In this document: piece after piece, positions 7,785 to 14,858 of the stretch
How positions within the stretch are numbered: the stretch's first letter is position 1
How the letters are laid out: each line of letters opens with the position of its first letter
Assembly (NCBI GenBank): GCA_041940385.1
Contig: JBGTSD010000040.1
Location: 1-24,089 of the forward strand
Source of the DNA: JACVCK01 sp041940385
GTDB taxonomy: Bacteria; Planctomycetota; Phycisphaerae; Phycisphaerales; UBA1924
DNA length: 24,089 nucleotides
Reading direction: 5' to 3'
Made by a program: the position numbers and the translations under genes
The notes under the pieces: generated by a model
Database searches by the model: none
What the model saw: only the letters and a program-made list of their open reading frames with translations
What the model was told of the DNA's origin: nothing

Positions 7785-8945
7785 CTACTTCCCGGACATC
7801 AGCTCCACAATGATGTCGAGCCCGCGCTCGAGCGTCTTTTCGTCCGTCGCGAACGACAGGCGGAAGTGCGTGTCCCGGCGCGAGAACACGCCGCCCGGAA
7901 TGATCAGGACGCCCCGCGCGATCGCCTTCTCGACGAACTGCGTCGCCGTCAGGCCGAGGCGCTCCGGCACGCGCGGGAACGCGTAGAACGCGCCCGTCGG
8001 CACGGCGACCTCCGTCACCTTCGACAGCCGCCCGACCACCAGGTCCCGACGTCGCGCATACGCGCTCACGAGCCCCGTGATGTCCGCGTCGAATGCCGCC
8101 GCCGCGCCCCACTGCGCCATCGACGGCGCGCACACGTACGTGTACTGCTGGAGCTTGGTCATCTCTTCAATCAATCGCTTCGGACCCGCCGCATACCCGA
8201 TGCGCCATCCCGTCGCGCCGTACGTCTTCCCGAAGCCGCGCACCAGCAGCACGCTCTCCCACGGGCGCTCGCAGCCCTTGCGGGGTCGGCATGGCGACGG
8301 CGCCGCGCCTTCGAACGGCGGGAACACGAAGCGGTCGTAGATCTCGTCCGAGATCAGCACGACGCCCTTCTCGCGGCACACATCGTGCAGCGCGAACTGC
8401 TCCGCCTCCGTCAGCGTCACGCCCGACGGATTGCCCGGCGAGCAGTTCAGCACGAAGCGCGTCGCGTCGCTGATCAGCGGCGACACCCGCTCCGCCGTCA
8501 TCTTGAAGTCGGGGTACGTGTCGCAGTACGCCGCGCGCCCGCCGAAGACCCTCGCCAGGTTCGGGTACAGCACGAAGTAGGGGTCCGGCACGACCATCTC
8601 GTCGTCCACGCCCAGCATCGCCATCGCCGCGAGAAAGAGCGCGCCCGACGTGCCCGACGTCACCACCAGCCCGTACTCATCGCGCGGCCAATCCAGCGTC
8701 TCCTCGAGATGATCCGCAATCCGCCGGCGCAGTTCCGGCACGCCCTGCGTCACCGTGTAGCCGTTGCGATCCGCGCGGATCGCGTCGATCGCCGCCTGCT
8801 TCACCACCTCCGGCACCGCGAAGTCCGGCTGGCCGATCGACAGGTTGATCGGATCCTTCAGCTTCGCGCCGAGTTCGAACACACGCCGGATGCCCGACGC
8901 ATCGATCGAGCGGGAACGAGCGCTGAGCAGACGGTCGATGTCCAT
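7785..8945 (-). CDS. Class I/II pyridoxal-phosphate aminotransferase (AspC/aromatic-type)
   Basis: Transfers amino groups between an amino acid and a 2-oxo acid using PLP in the cytoplasm. The 386-aa product shows fold type I landmarks in order: INLSIGQPDF near the start, VTSGTSGALFLA (phosphate-binding turn), NCSPGNPSGV (Asn contacting the cofactor ring), ISDEIYDRFVF (Asp and Tyr contacting PLP), RGFGKTYGATGWRIGY with the Schiff-base Lys240, and HFRLSFA with the carboxylate-binding Arg near the C-terminus. Length is typical. The substrate cannot be set from sequence; aspartate, tyrosine and LL-diaminopimelate enzymes share these motifs. The ATG at 8945 lies downstream of a terminator that ends the small basic protein gene, so it probably has its own promoter. 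Confidence 0.93.
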   Translation of the reverse strand: MDIDRLLSARSRSIDASGIRRVFELGAKLKDPINLSIGQPDFAVPEVVKQAAIDAIRADRNGYTVTQGVPELRRRIADHLEETLDWPRDEYGLVVTSGTSGALFLAAMAMLGVDDEMVVPDPYFVLYPNLARVFGGRAAYCDTYPDFKMTAERVSPLISDATRFVLNCSPGNPSGVTLTEAEQFALHDVCREKGVVLISDEIYDRFVFPPFEGAAPSPCRPRKGCERPWESVLLVRGFGKTYGATGWRIGYAAGPKRLIEEMTKLQQYTYVCAPSMAQWGAAAAFDADITGLVSAYARRRDLVVGRLSKVTEVAVPTGAFYAFPRVPERLGLTATQFVEKAIARGVLIIPGGVFSRRDTHFRLSFATDEKTLERGLDIIVELMSGK

Positions 8946-8973
8946 CGCGGAGATTCCAGAGAAAGGCGCCGGG

Positions 8974-9006
8974 TCAAAAACGAAACGAGGGCGGACCTCC
9001 GCCCTC
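8974..9006 (-). terminator. Intrinsic terminator of the acpS/small basic protein group
   Basis: GAGGGCGG (8987-8994) pairs with CCGCCCTC (8999-9006) around a four-base loop. On the minus strand the stem is followed by GTTTCGTTTTTG (8985 down to 8974). It lies 24 bases after the stop of the small basic protein gene and before the aminotransferase start. Confidence 0.85.
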
Positions 9007-9029
9007 GCGCGAATCGATCGAGTGACGGA

Positions 9030-9203
9030 TCAGTGACCGCCGCCGGCGCCCTTGGAGTTGGTCTTCGGCAGACCCAGCGCGGGCTTCTTCTCGGTGTTGT
9101 AGCCCTTCGTCGCCGCGAGCTTCTCGAGGCGCTCGGTGCGCTTCAGAACGGAACGCTGTGCGGCCAGGGATCCGGAGGTCTTCAAGCTGCGATGGAGGCT
9201 CAT
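9030..9203 (-). CDS. Small basic protein, PVC-superphylum signature type (57 aa)
   Basis: The frame encodes 57 residues starting MSLHRSLKTSGSLAAQRSVL, followed by KRTERLEKLAATKGYN, then a GLPKT motif and a Gly-rich end with a final His. The MSLH(K/R)SL start, the RxxVLKRxER core and the GLPK motif match my memory of the short basic signature protein shared by Planctomycetes, Verrucomicrobia and Chlamydiae. It is thought to be a nucleic-acid or ribosome-associated protein, with no settled function. It is rich in Lys and Arg and has no membrane segment. It follows the 242-aa gene by 22 bases and has its own strong terminator, so it can be the last gene of an acpS-led transcript. Upstream bases show only a weak GAG as ribosome binding site. 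Confidence 0.88.
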   Translation of the reverse strand: MSLHRSLKTSGSLAAQRSVLKRTERLEKLAATKGYNTEKKPALGLPKTNSKGAGGGH

Positions 9204-9225
9204 GGTCGGTCTCGCAAGGGGCTGG

Positions 9226-9954
9226 TCAGGGCTGATACTTCTCGGGATAGACGTCGTGGAAGTTGGTCGGACCCTTGTGCTGGTCCTTGAAGATGCGTCC
9301 GAGACTGGTGATGCGGGCCCGCAGGGCCGTCGCTTCCGCGCCCCGGATCTCGTCCCGCGTGAACCCGCGGGAGGCGATCACCAGTCGAAGGCGGGCATTA
9401 TCCGCGGGCGTCACCGCCGCGGCAACCCCGTTCGCGGAAAGGAATTCGGCCGCCCGGATCGCCTCCTCCTCCCGCAGGCGGGCACAGATGAAGTAATTCA
9501 GGCCCGAAACGCGGGGATCGCTCCCGACGACCGCCGAGGCCTGACCGGCCGGCCTCGCCCCGCCCGTGGGCCGCGAATTCCCCGGCGCCTGCCGGATCCC
9601 CGGGTCCGGAAGCTGGCCGCCACGCTCCGCCAGCGGATCGGTCACCGGCTCGGTCAGCAGGTCCGCCGACTGCGCCCGACGCTCCGCACGGAACTCCGCC
9701 GCCGCCCGCGAATGCCCCACGAAGTACCCGATGAACAGCAGCGCGATCCCCACCGCCACCGCAAGGAACACATAGCCCATCGGCACGCGGATGCTGCGGC
9801 CGGCTCCGGCGAACATCGATCCACCCACCGCCGGCGCCGGCTCCAGCACCGGCTCGGGGCGCGGCGACTCCGCGGGCGACGATCCGGCCTGCACGCGAAC
9901 GCGCGGCTTGTCGCGGATGAGCTCGTACAGCGCTGGTCCCCGCCGGGGTGACAT
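9226..9954 (-). CDS. Single-pass membrane protein with SPOR-like C-terminal domain (242 aa)
   Basis: I do not recognise a named family. The layout is a cytoplasmic N-terminus of about 57 residues rich in Pro, one membrane helix at residues 59-80 (MGYVFLAVAVGIALLFIGYF), a Pro/Gly/Ala-rich linker (about 90-148), and a compact C-terminal domain from about 150 to 225. That domain reads GLNYFICARLREEEAIRAAE, FLSANGVAAAV, then LRLVIASRGF. The strand-helix-strand pattern, with a residue-tracking helix followed by 'NGV', resembles SPOR domains that bind denuded peptidoglycan, but this is pattern similarity only. It lies 46 bases after acpS and 22 bases before the small basic protein gene, so co-transcription is likely. 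No clear ribosome binding site precedes the ATG at 9954. Confidence 0.75.
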   Translation of the reverse strand: MSPRRGPALYELIRDKPRVRVQAGSSPAESPRPEPVLEPAPAVGGSMFAGAGRSIRVPMGYVFLAVAVGIALLFIGYFVGHSRAAAEFRAERRAQSADLLTEPVTDPLAERGGQLPDPGIRQAPGNSRPTGGARPAGQASAVVGSDPRVSGLNYFICARLREEEAIRAAEFLSANGVAAAVTPADNARLRLVIASRGFTRDEIRGAEATALRARITSLGRIFKDQHKGPTNFHDVYPEKYQP

Positions 9955-10000
9955 CGTGGGGGATTATCGCGAGCCCGGGCGGGCACGCCAACCGGACCCC

Positions 10001-10399
10001 TCAACTTCGTGTGAACTCTTCCGAGTCCCCCACGACCGAGGCGATCGCCAGCCCCTCGGTGTGGCTCAGCGACAGATGCCACTTCCGCACGCCCCGACGG
10101 TGCGCCGCCTGAGCCAACCGCCCGCTCACCAGCAGCACCGGCTCGCCGGACGGCAGCTTGCCCACCTCCGCCTCCGTCCACGACGCATCGGCCCCCCAGC
10201 CCACGCCCAGCGCCTTGAACGCCGCCTCTTTCGCCGCGAATCGGGCCGCGAGATGCTCCGCCCTCCGCCGGCTCTCCGCGCCGTACGCGGCCTCCTGCGC
10301 CGTGAAACAGCGCTGGAGGAACCGCTCACCGTGCGCCTCCAGGAGCCGGGCCACGCGATCCACGCGGACGATATCGATGCCGTGGGCGACGACGGGCAC
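10001..10399 (-). CDS. acpS: Holo-[acyl-carrier-protein] synthase
   Basis: Transfers the 4'-phosphopantetheine arm of CoA to a serine of acyl carrier protein, switching on fatty acid synthesis in the cytoplasm. The 132-aa product has the two family motifs: VAHGIDIVRVDRV at the N-terminus (Asp binds Mg2+) and HLAARFAAKEAAFKALG (Glu and Lys of the F-x-x-KE-x-x-K signature). It also has the C-terminal WHLSLSH. I chose the GTG at 10399 because it sits just before GIDIV, where AcpS proteins normally begin. The frame stays open far upstream, but that part is antisense to fliN and is not AcpS. It heads a minus-strand group with the SPOR-like and small basic protein genes and diverges from fliN across 78 bases. 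Confidence 0.94.
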   Translation of the reverse strand: MPVVAHGIDIVRVDRVARLLEAHGERFLQRCFTAQEAAYGAESRRRAEHLAARFAAKEAAFKALGVGWGADASWTEAEVGKLPSGEPVLLVSGRLAQAAHRRGVRKWHLSLSHTEGLAIASVVGDSEEFTRS

Positions 10400-10461
10400 G
10401 CCCGATGTTAGGGGCTTCGGCCAGACTTGCGCACCCGGGCTCCAGCGCGAGCCGCCCGACC

Positions 10462-10469
10462 GCCGATAG
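10462..10469 (+). promoter_or_regulatory. Sigma-28-like -10 string upstream of fliN
   Basis: GCCGATAG matches seven of eight bases of the flagellar sigma-28 -10 element GCCGATAA. It lies only 8 bases before the fliN start codon, so it would give a very short leader. No TAAA -35 element is found 15 bases upstream. Related strings occur upstream of the 59-aa gene (CCCGATAA, 4018-4025) and fliS (GCCGATCC, 7283-7290). Confidence 0.2.
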
Positions 10470-10477
10470 ACAGACCG

Positions 10478-10834
10478 ATGCCCGCCGATCTCAAGTCCAT
10501 CCTCCGCCTCGAGGTGCCCGTCATCGTCCAGCTCGGGCAGCGCGGCATGACGGTCAACGAGGTGCTCTCCCTCGCGCCCGGCGCCATCATCGAACTCCCC
10601 AAGCAGTCCGACGAAGAGCTCGAGATCCTCGTCAACAACAAGGCCATCGGCTCCGGCTACGCCGTCAAGGTCGGCGAGAACTTCGGGCTGAAGATCGCCT
10701 TCATCGGCGACATCCGAAAGCGCATCCAGGCGATGGGCGGCAGCGGCTCGGTCACCGAGACGCCCGAAGAGGACGAAGAGCCCAAGTCCACCGACGACGC
10801 CATCGCCGAGGACCTCGTCTCCGAAGAGGCCTGA
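10478..10834 (+). CDS. fliN: Flagellar motor switch protein FliN (FliM/FliN C-terminal domain family)
   Basis: Component of the flagellar C-ring at the inner face of the membrane, acting in torque switching and export. The 118-aa product is mostly one SpoA/FliMN_C domain (about residues 5-82): LKSILRLEVPVIVQLGQRGM, LSLAPGAIIELPKQSDEELE, ILVNNKAIGSG and a closing VGENFGLKIAFIGD. These are the usual FliN landmarks. It ends in an acidic tail (about 93-118, many Glu and Asp) not typical of FliN, which normally has its extension at the N-terminus. I chose the ATG at 10478; upstream in-frame residues are Arg/Pro-rich and unlike FliN. It is not next to other C-ring genes here. A YscQ-type secretion homologue is less likely, since other flagellar genes are nearby. 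Confidence 0.9.
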   Translation: MPADLKSILRLEVPVIVQLGQRGMTVNEVLSLAPGAIIELPKQSDEELEILVNNKAIGSGYAVKVGENFGLKIAFIGDIRKRIQAMGGSGSVTETPEEDEEPKSTDDAIAEDLVSEEA

Positions 10835-10900
10835 GCCCCGCGCTCCGCACATCCCGCGCTCTACTTGTGTTGCAACGCCATCGTCGTCAGTATGTCGCGT

Positions 10901-10922
10901 GGCGCGCCAATGCCGGCGCGCC
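10901..10922 (+). other. Paired GGCGCGCC palindromes in the OPT gene leader
   Basis: GGCGCGCC occurs at 10901-10908 and again at 10915-10922, with AATGCC between. Each is self-complementary and the two can also pair as an 8-bp hairpin, ending ten bases before the AGGAGG of the next gene. There is no T-tract. It may be an operator or leader structure, or a chance product of high GC. Confidence 0.3.
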
Positions 10923-10944
10923 GTCATAGCCAGGAGGCGCGACG

Positions 10945-13356
10945 ATGGCGGATGCTCCCCCGACCACCTTCGACCCGGATCGCGCGGCCGCGGCCCGTTA
11001 CCGCGAAATCACCGCCAGCGCGATCATCTTCGGCGTCCTCATCGGCATCGTCATCAACGCCGCGATCGCCTACGCCGGGCTCAAGATCGGCTTCACCATC
11101 GTCGGCTCCCCCATCGCCGCGGTGCTCGGCTTCGGCGTCCTGCGCGGCATCCTGCGCAAGGGCTCCATCCTCGAAGTCAACATCACCCAGACCGTCGGCT
11201 CCTCCATCGACACCGTCAACTCCGGCATCATCTTCACCGTCCCCGTCCTGCTGCTGCTCGGTTACACGCTGTCGTGGAAGGACCCGAACTTCTGGGTGCT
11301 CACGGCCTCGTGCGTCGCGGGCGTCGTGCTCGGCGTGGCGTTCATCATCCCGCTGCGCAAACAGATGATCGAGATCGACCGGCTGCGCTTCCCCTCCGGA
11401 ACCGCGGTGGCCGCGATCTTGAAGAGCCCCGGCGCCGGCCCCAAGAAGGCCATGGTGCTGCTCGCGGGCATCGCGATCGCGATGATCATCCGCGTCCCCG
11501 TCGCGCTGCCGGCGCTGCGCTTCAACGCCGACGTCGGCGAACTCCAGCACCTCGTCGACATCGGGAAGATCAGCGAACAGGATCGACGAACGACTCTCGC
11601 CATCCAAGCGTGGATCGACGCAGAAGAAGCGCCGGAAGAGGTCCTGATACTGGGCGGGCTCCTCGTCAGGCAGGGCGAGCTCCGGGCGCAGCTGGCACGA
11701 GATCCGACGAATTCAGAAATCGCGGAGTTCCTGGAGGGCGCCGAGGACGCCTTCGCGTTGGGTGCGCCCCTCGAGCCACTGACCTCAAGCGCGCTCGTGG
11801 GCGCCTACGAGGCGTCCATTGGCGAGCGCTCGTGGTCCTCGCTCAAGTCCCGCAAGTTCGGCTGGGCCACCAAGCCCCTCTGGGGCTACAGCGACCTCAA
11901 CCTCCGCCTCCCCGCGCGAAAAACCGCCGACGGCACGCTCGACCCCGAAGTCGATCACGACGGCGATGGCCAGCCCGACCTCGCGCTCGACAACGAGCAC
12001 TTCGACGTCGGCCGCCTCTTCGGCATCCCCTCCTACATCTTCTTCGTGCTCGCGATCACGCCGCTCTCCCTCGGCGCCGGCTACCTCTCCGGCAAGCCGG
12101 GCCTGATGGTTCTCGCGGGCGGCGTGCTGGCGTACTTCATCCTGAACCCCGTCGCCTACAAGCTCGGCTACATCCCACCGAGCGTCGAATCCCACGACGT
12201 GCCGGGCTTCGGACGCCTCGCCTTCAACCGGCCGCTCGGCATCGGCCTGCTCCTCGGCGGCGCGCTCATGGGTGTGCTCTCCGCGCTGCCCGCCATGCGC
12301 GCGGCCCTCAAGAGCATCGCCGCGGGCGGCAAGACACGGGGCGGCTCGTCCGAACTCGGCCTGCGCACGCTCGCCATCGCCATCTTCGGCGCGTTCCTCG
12401 TCGTCTTCTTCGCCGCGGACTACGTGCACAAGGAGGCCTTCAACTCCCTCGACCCCGTCACCAGCGCGCCGATCGTGCGCAGCGTCGACACCATCGAGCA
12501 CGGCGGCTACGCCGTCGGCTTCGCCAGCGAAGAGACCCGCGCCACGTTCGAGTCCTGGGACGACACCCAGCGCGACGGCTACCTCGCCTCGCAGAACGCC
12601 AAGCCCGGCTGGCTCTCCGGCCTCAATCCGCACCTCAAGGCCGGCATCATCGCGCTCGTCGGCGTCGCCTGGATCTGGTTCGCCGGCATCATCATCGCGC
12701 AATGCACGGGCATGACCGACTGGTCGCCCATCTCCGGCATGGCGCTCCTCACCGTCGTGCTCGTCTTGATGCTCGGCGGCACCGGCGACGTCCTGGCCGG
12801 CGTCCTATTGGGTGCCACACTATGCGTGGCGATCACCATCGCGTCCGACATGATGCAGGACCTCAAGACCGGACACCTCGTCGGCGCCACACCAAGGAAA
12901 CAGCAGCTCCTCGAACTCTCCTTCACCGGCATCGGCCCGATCGTCTCGATGATCACCATCCTGATCATCGCCGCGGCGAACATGGAGAAGTTCGGCGTCG
13001 CCATCGGCCCCGGCACCGACACCACCGCGCCCCAGGCCCAGGCCCTCGCCGCCGTCATCACCGGCGTGCAGGGCGGCGAGATGCCGTACCTCCTCTACGG
13101 CGCCGGCGCGGCCCTCGGCATCCTGCTCGGCTTCGGCGCCTTCGCGGGACTCGGCGTCCTCGTCGGCCTCTCGATGTACCTGCCCTTCGAATACATCCTC
13201 ACCTACGGCATCGGCTGCCTCATCAACATGGCCGTCGTCAAGACGAAGGGACGGGGCTGGTCCGAGGAATGGGGCGTGCCCCTCTGCGCCGGACTCGTCG
13301 TCGGCGAAGCGCTCCTCGACCTCGGCGTCAACGGCGTCGTCCTCGTCATGGCCTGA
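10945..13356 (+). CDS. OPT (oligopeptide transporter) family membrane transporter
   Basis: Predicted multi-pass inner-membrane transporter of the OPT/YSL superfamily; the substrate may be peptides or metal chelates. The 803-aa protein opens with ITASAIIFGVLIGIVINAAI, then AYAGLKIGFTIVGSPIAAVL and NITQTVGSSIDTVNSGIIF. The last two match the conserved OPT N-terminal repeat (GLK motif and the N-x-x-QT-x-x-S segment). Many hydrophobic helices follow, to about residue 795. AGGAGG seven bases before the ATG supports the start. A hydrophilic insert (about residues 205-350) splits the membrane part. It contains a stretch with unusual codons (residues 211-296) and a calcium-loop-like DHDGDGQPD (337-345). 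A second soluble loop lies near residues 490-555. The gene is followed after 19 bases by a 254-aa membrane protein, probably co-transcribed. Confidence 0.88.
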   Translation: MADAPPTTFDPDRAAAARYREITASAIIFGVLIGIVINAAIAYAGLKIGFTIVGSPIAAVLGFGVLRGILRKGSILEVNITQTVGSSIDTVNSGIIFTVPVLLLLGYTLSWKDPNFWVLTASCVAGVVLGVAFIIPLRKQMIEIDRLRFPSGTAVAAILKSPGAGPKKAMVLLAGIAIAMIIRVPVALPALRFNADVGELQHLVDIGKISEQDRRTTLAIQAWIDAEEAPEEVLILGGLLVRQGELRAQLARDPTNSEIAEFLEGAEDAFALGAPLEPLTSSALVGAYEASIGERSWSSLKSRKFGWATKPLWGYSDLNLRLPARKTADGTLDPEVDHDGDGQPDLALDNEHFDVGRLFGIPSYIFFVLAITPLSLGAGYLSGKPGLMVLAGGVLAYFILNPVAYKLGYIPPSVESHDVPGFGRLAFNRPLGIGLLLGGALMGVLSALPAMRAALKSIAAGGKTRGGSSELGLRTLAIAIFGAFLVVFFAADYVHKEAFNSLDPVTSAPIVRSVDTIEHGGYAVGFASEETRATFESWDDTQRDGYLASQNAKPGWLSGLNPHLKAGIIALVGVAWIWFAGIIIAQCTGMTDWSPISGMALLTVVLVLMLGGTGDVLAGVLLGATLCVAITIASDMMQDLKTGHLVGATPRKQQLLELSFTGIGPIVSMITILIIAAANMEKFGVAIGPGTDTTAPQAQALAAVITGVQGGEMPYLLYGAGAALGILLGFGAFAGLGVLVGLSMYLPFEYILTYGIGCLINMAVVKTKGRGWSEEWGVPLCAGLVVGEALLDLGVNGVVLVMA

Positions 13357-13375
13357 AGCAACTGGGAGCCGCACC

Positions 13376-14140
13376 ATGAAGACCATCGCAAACCTGCTCC
13401 TGGCGATCTCGGTGGCGATCGGCGTTCTCGCCGCGTCCAGCGCGTACCTCGCGCCGCTCGCGCTCCCGGACGAGGACCTCCTCGGCCTCACGCTCAGCGC
13501 CGACGTCGGACGCGTCGTCGATCCCACCAGCACCCCGATCCCCGTCGCGCGCCGCGGCGAGCAGATCACCGAAACGAACCTCGCCGCGATCCGCGCCAAC
13601 GAATGGACCGAGCACGGGCGCACTGTCAAGCCGACGTACCTGCCCGTCAAAGAGTTCGCCTTCGAGCGCTGGCAAGGACGCTGGATGTTTCTCCTCTCGC
13701 TCGCCGGCCTGCTCGTCGGCGGGCTCATGATGCGCAGCGCATCGAAGAAGGAACTCGCCGCCGCCGACGCCGCGGCCGCCGACGCGCCGCACGAGGAATC
13801 GCCCGAGGGCGCCATCGCCGCCGTCCTCCAGACGCTCGACGACCTCCGCCGCGACATGTCGGATATCGCCGACAAGCGCGCCCGCTGCCAGATGGTTCTC
13901 CAGCGCGTGGGCGAACTCCAGACCACGCACCTGCCCGCGTTCGTCGAGGCCAAGCCGCGCCTCATCGCGCGCATGGGCCTCGGCGCCTACGCGGAGATGA
14001 TGGGCCAGTTCTCCCAGGGCGAACGCCTGCTCAACCGCGCCTGGTCCTCGGCCGCGGACGCGCAGATCCACGAAGCCGCCGCCTGCCTCGAAGAAGCCCG
14101 CCCGCCCCTCGAAGCGACCGCCAAGACGCTCGCGCGCTGA
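13376..14140 (+). CDS. Two-helix membrane protein with helical C-terminal domain, OPT partner candidate (254 aa)
   Basis: I do not recognise this family. A hydrophobic N-terminal segment (residues 4-24, signal anchor or signal peptide) is followed by an extracytoplasmic stretch of about 75 residues. This includes TPIPVARRGEQITETNLAAI and a KPTYLPVKEFAFERW motif. A second membrane helix lies at about 103-118 (MFLLSLAGLLVGGLMM). The cytoplasmic C-terminus has an Ala/Asp-rich linker and then a long helical region, with AIAAVLQTLDDLRRDMSDIA and further amphipathic helices to the end. GGGAG seven bases upstream fixes the start. It lies 19 bases after the OPT gene on the same strand, which suggests a joint function. 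It converges with the regulator gene, four bases apart. Confidence 0.8.
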   Translation: MKTIANLLLAISVAIGVLAASSAYLAPLALPDEDLLGLTLSADVGRVVDPTSTPIPVARRGEQITETNLAAIRANEWTEHGRTVKPTYLPVKEFAFERWQGRWMFLLSLAGLLVGGLMMRSASKKELAAADAAAADAPHEESPEGAIAAVLQTLDDLRRDMSDIADKRARCQMVLQRVGELQTTHLPAFVEAKPRLIARMGLGAYAEMMGQFSQGERLLNRAWSSAADAQIHEAAACLEEARPPLEATAKTLAR

Positions 14141-14144
14141 TCCA

Positions 14145-14735
14145 TCACGCCGCGGCGAGCAATCCCTCGAGGGCGACCGGCAAGTGCTTCGCGCGACGGC
14201 TGAGCGCATAGCTCGGCCGCGGCGGATAGCCGTCCACCACCGTCCGCTCGATCAGCCCCATCGCCTCGAGGTCCTTCAGCGTCATCGCCAGCGCCCGCGC
14301 CGTCACACCCGGCAGCGCCGCCTTGATCGCGTTGAACCCCATCGCCCCGTCGCGCAGCGCGAACGCCGCGGGAAGCGACCACTTCCGCAGCGCGAGCGCA
14401 TCCACGCCCGCTGTCTCGATCGCGTCGAGCGCCGCGGCGCCCCGCTCCGCGATCGCCAGCCCCTTCGGCGTGAACACGTACTCCGGACGCAGCGGGTGGC
14501 TGTGGAACGGATACCGCGCCAGAAGACCCATCTCGATCAGCGCCTCCAGCGTCCGCCGCAGCGAATCCCGCGGCGCCCCGAGTCGGTTCATCAGCGGCAC
14601 GAACCGCACCCCGCCCCCGCGCCGCCCGCCGACCCCGTGCTCCCCCTTCCACACCGCCGCCAACACCGGCAGCCCCCAGGAGAGTCCCAGGAGATCCAGC
14701 AGGCGATCGGTCGGTAAGAGAACGCGGGGCTTCAT
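14145..14735 (-). CDS. Tandem winged-helix (HxlR-like) transcriptional regulator
   Basis: DNA-binding regulator of 196 aa with two winged-helix units in one chain. The first (about 10-100) contains DRLLDLLGLSWGLPVLAAVW, then LMNRLGAPRDSLRRTLEALIEMGLL and a wing ending YVFTPKG. The second (about 115-190) contains LRKWSLPAAFALRDGAMGF, LPGVTARALAMTLKDLEAMG, LIERTV and PSYALSRRAKHL. The spacing of recognition helix, LExxGLI and YxLTxxG-type wing is HxlR-like. The protein contains no cysteine, unlike thiol-sensing HxlR members. I chose the ATG at 14735, preceded by GGTGGA; the frame runs further upstream, but only antisense to the VOC gene. It diverges from the VOC gene across 123 bases holding both promoters, so it probably controls both. 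Single-domain HxlR proteins normally dimerise; here one chain may mimic a dimer. Confidence 0.85.
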   Translation of the reverse strand: MKPRVLLPTDRLLDLLGLSWGLPVLAAVWKGEHGVGGRRGGGVRFVPLMNRLGAPRDSLRRTLEALIEMGLLARYPFHSHPLRPEYVFTPKGLAIAERGAAALDAIETAGVDALALRKWSLPAAFALRDGAMGFNAIKAALPGVTARALAMTLKDLEAMGLIERTVVDGYPPRPSYALSRRAKHLPVALEGLLAAA

Positions 14736-14754
14736 GGAATCCACCGAACGAGCG

Positions 14755-14783
14755 TTGACACGCAAAAGTATACCTGATATCAA
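14755..14783 (+). promoter_or_regulatory. Sigma-70-type promoter for the VOC gene
   Basis: TTGACA (14755-14760) is a perfect -35 element. After 17 bases, TATCAA (14778-14783) matches four of six -10 positions. The VOC gene start is at 14859, giving a leader of about 65 bases. The region overlaps the promoter facing the other way. Confidence 0.6.
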
Positions 14784-14794
14784 AGTAAGATCAA
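14767..14794 (-). promoter_or_regulatory. Sigma-70-type promoter for the tandem regulator gene, overlapping the VOC promoter
   Basis: On the minus strand TTGATC (14794-14789) and TATACT (14772-14767, five of six matches) are 16 bases apart, about 25 bases before a likely start point for the gene at 14735. Inside lie the palindromes TGATATCA (14775-14782) and GTATAC (14768-14773), and TTGAT occurs twice on the minus strand. These are candidate operator sequences. The stretch is clearly AT-rich against a GC-rich background. Confidence 0.6.
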
Positions 14795-14858
14795 GCGGCG
14801 ACCGGGCTCCGGCGCGTGCCGCGACCCGCCGCCGTCCTTCAGGGCAAAGGGACAAACC

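Noticed and set aside
7866..9290. Plus-strand open frame opposite the aminotransferase and small basic protein genes
   Set aside because: Same Arg-rich shadow composition. It also crosses the clear minus-strand terminator and the 57-aa gene.
10901..10922. GGCGCGCC pair as a phage attachment or integration site
   Set aside because: No integrase, no flanking mobile genes and no composition change. It is kept only as a leader structure.
10400..10927. Upstream extension of the acpS frame
   Set aside because: It is antisense to fliN and has no similarity to AcpS. The GTG at 10399 lies right at the conserved N-terminus.
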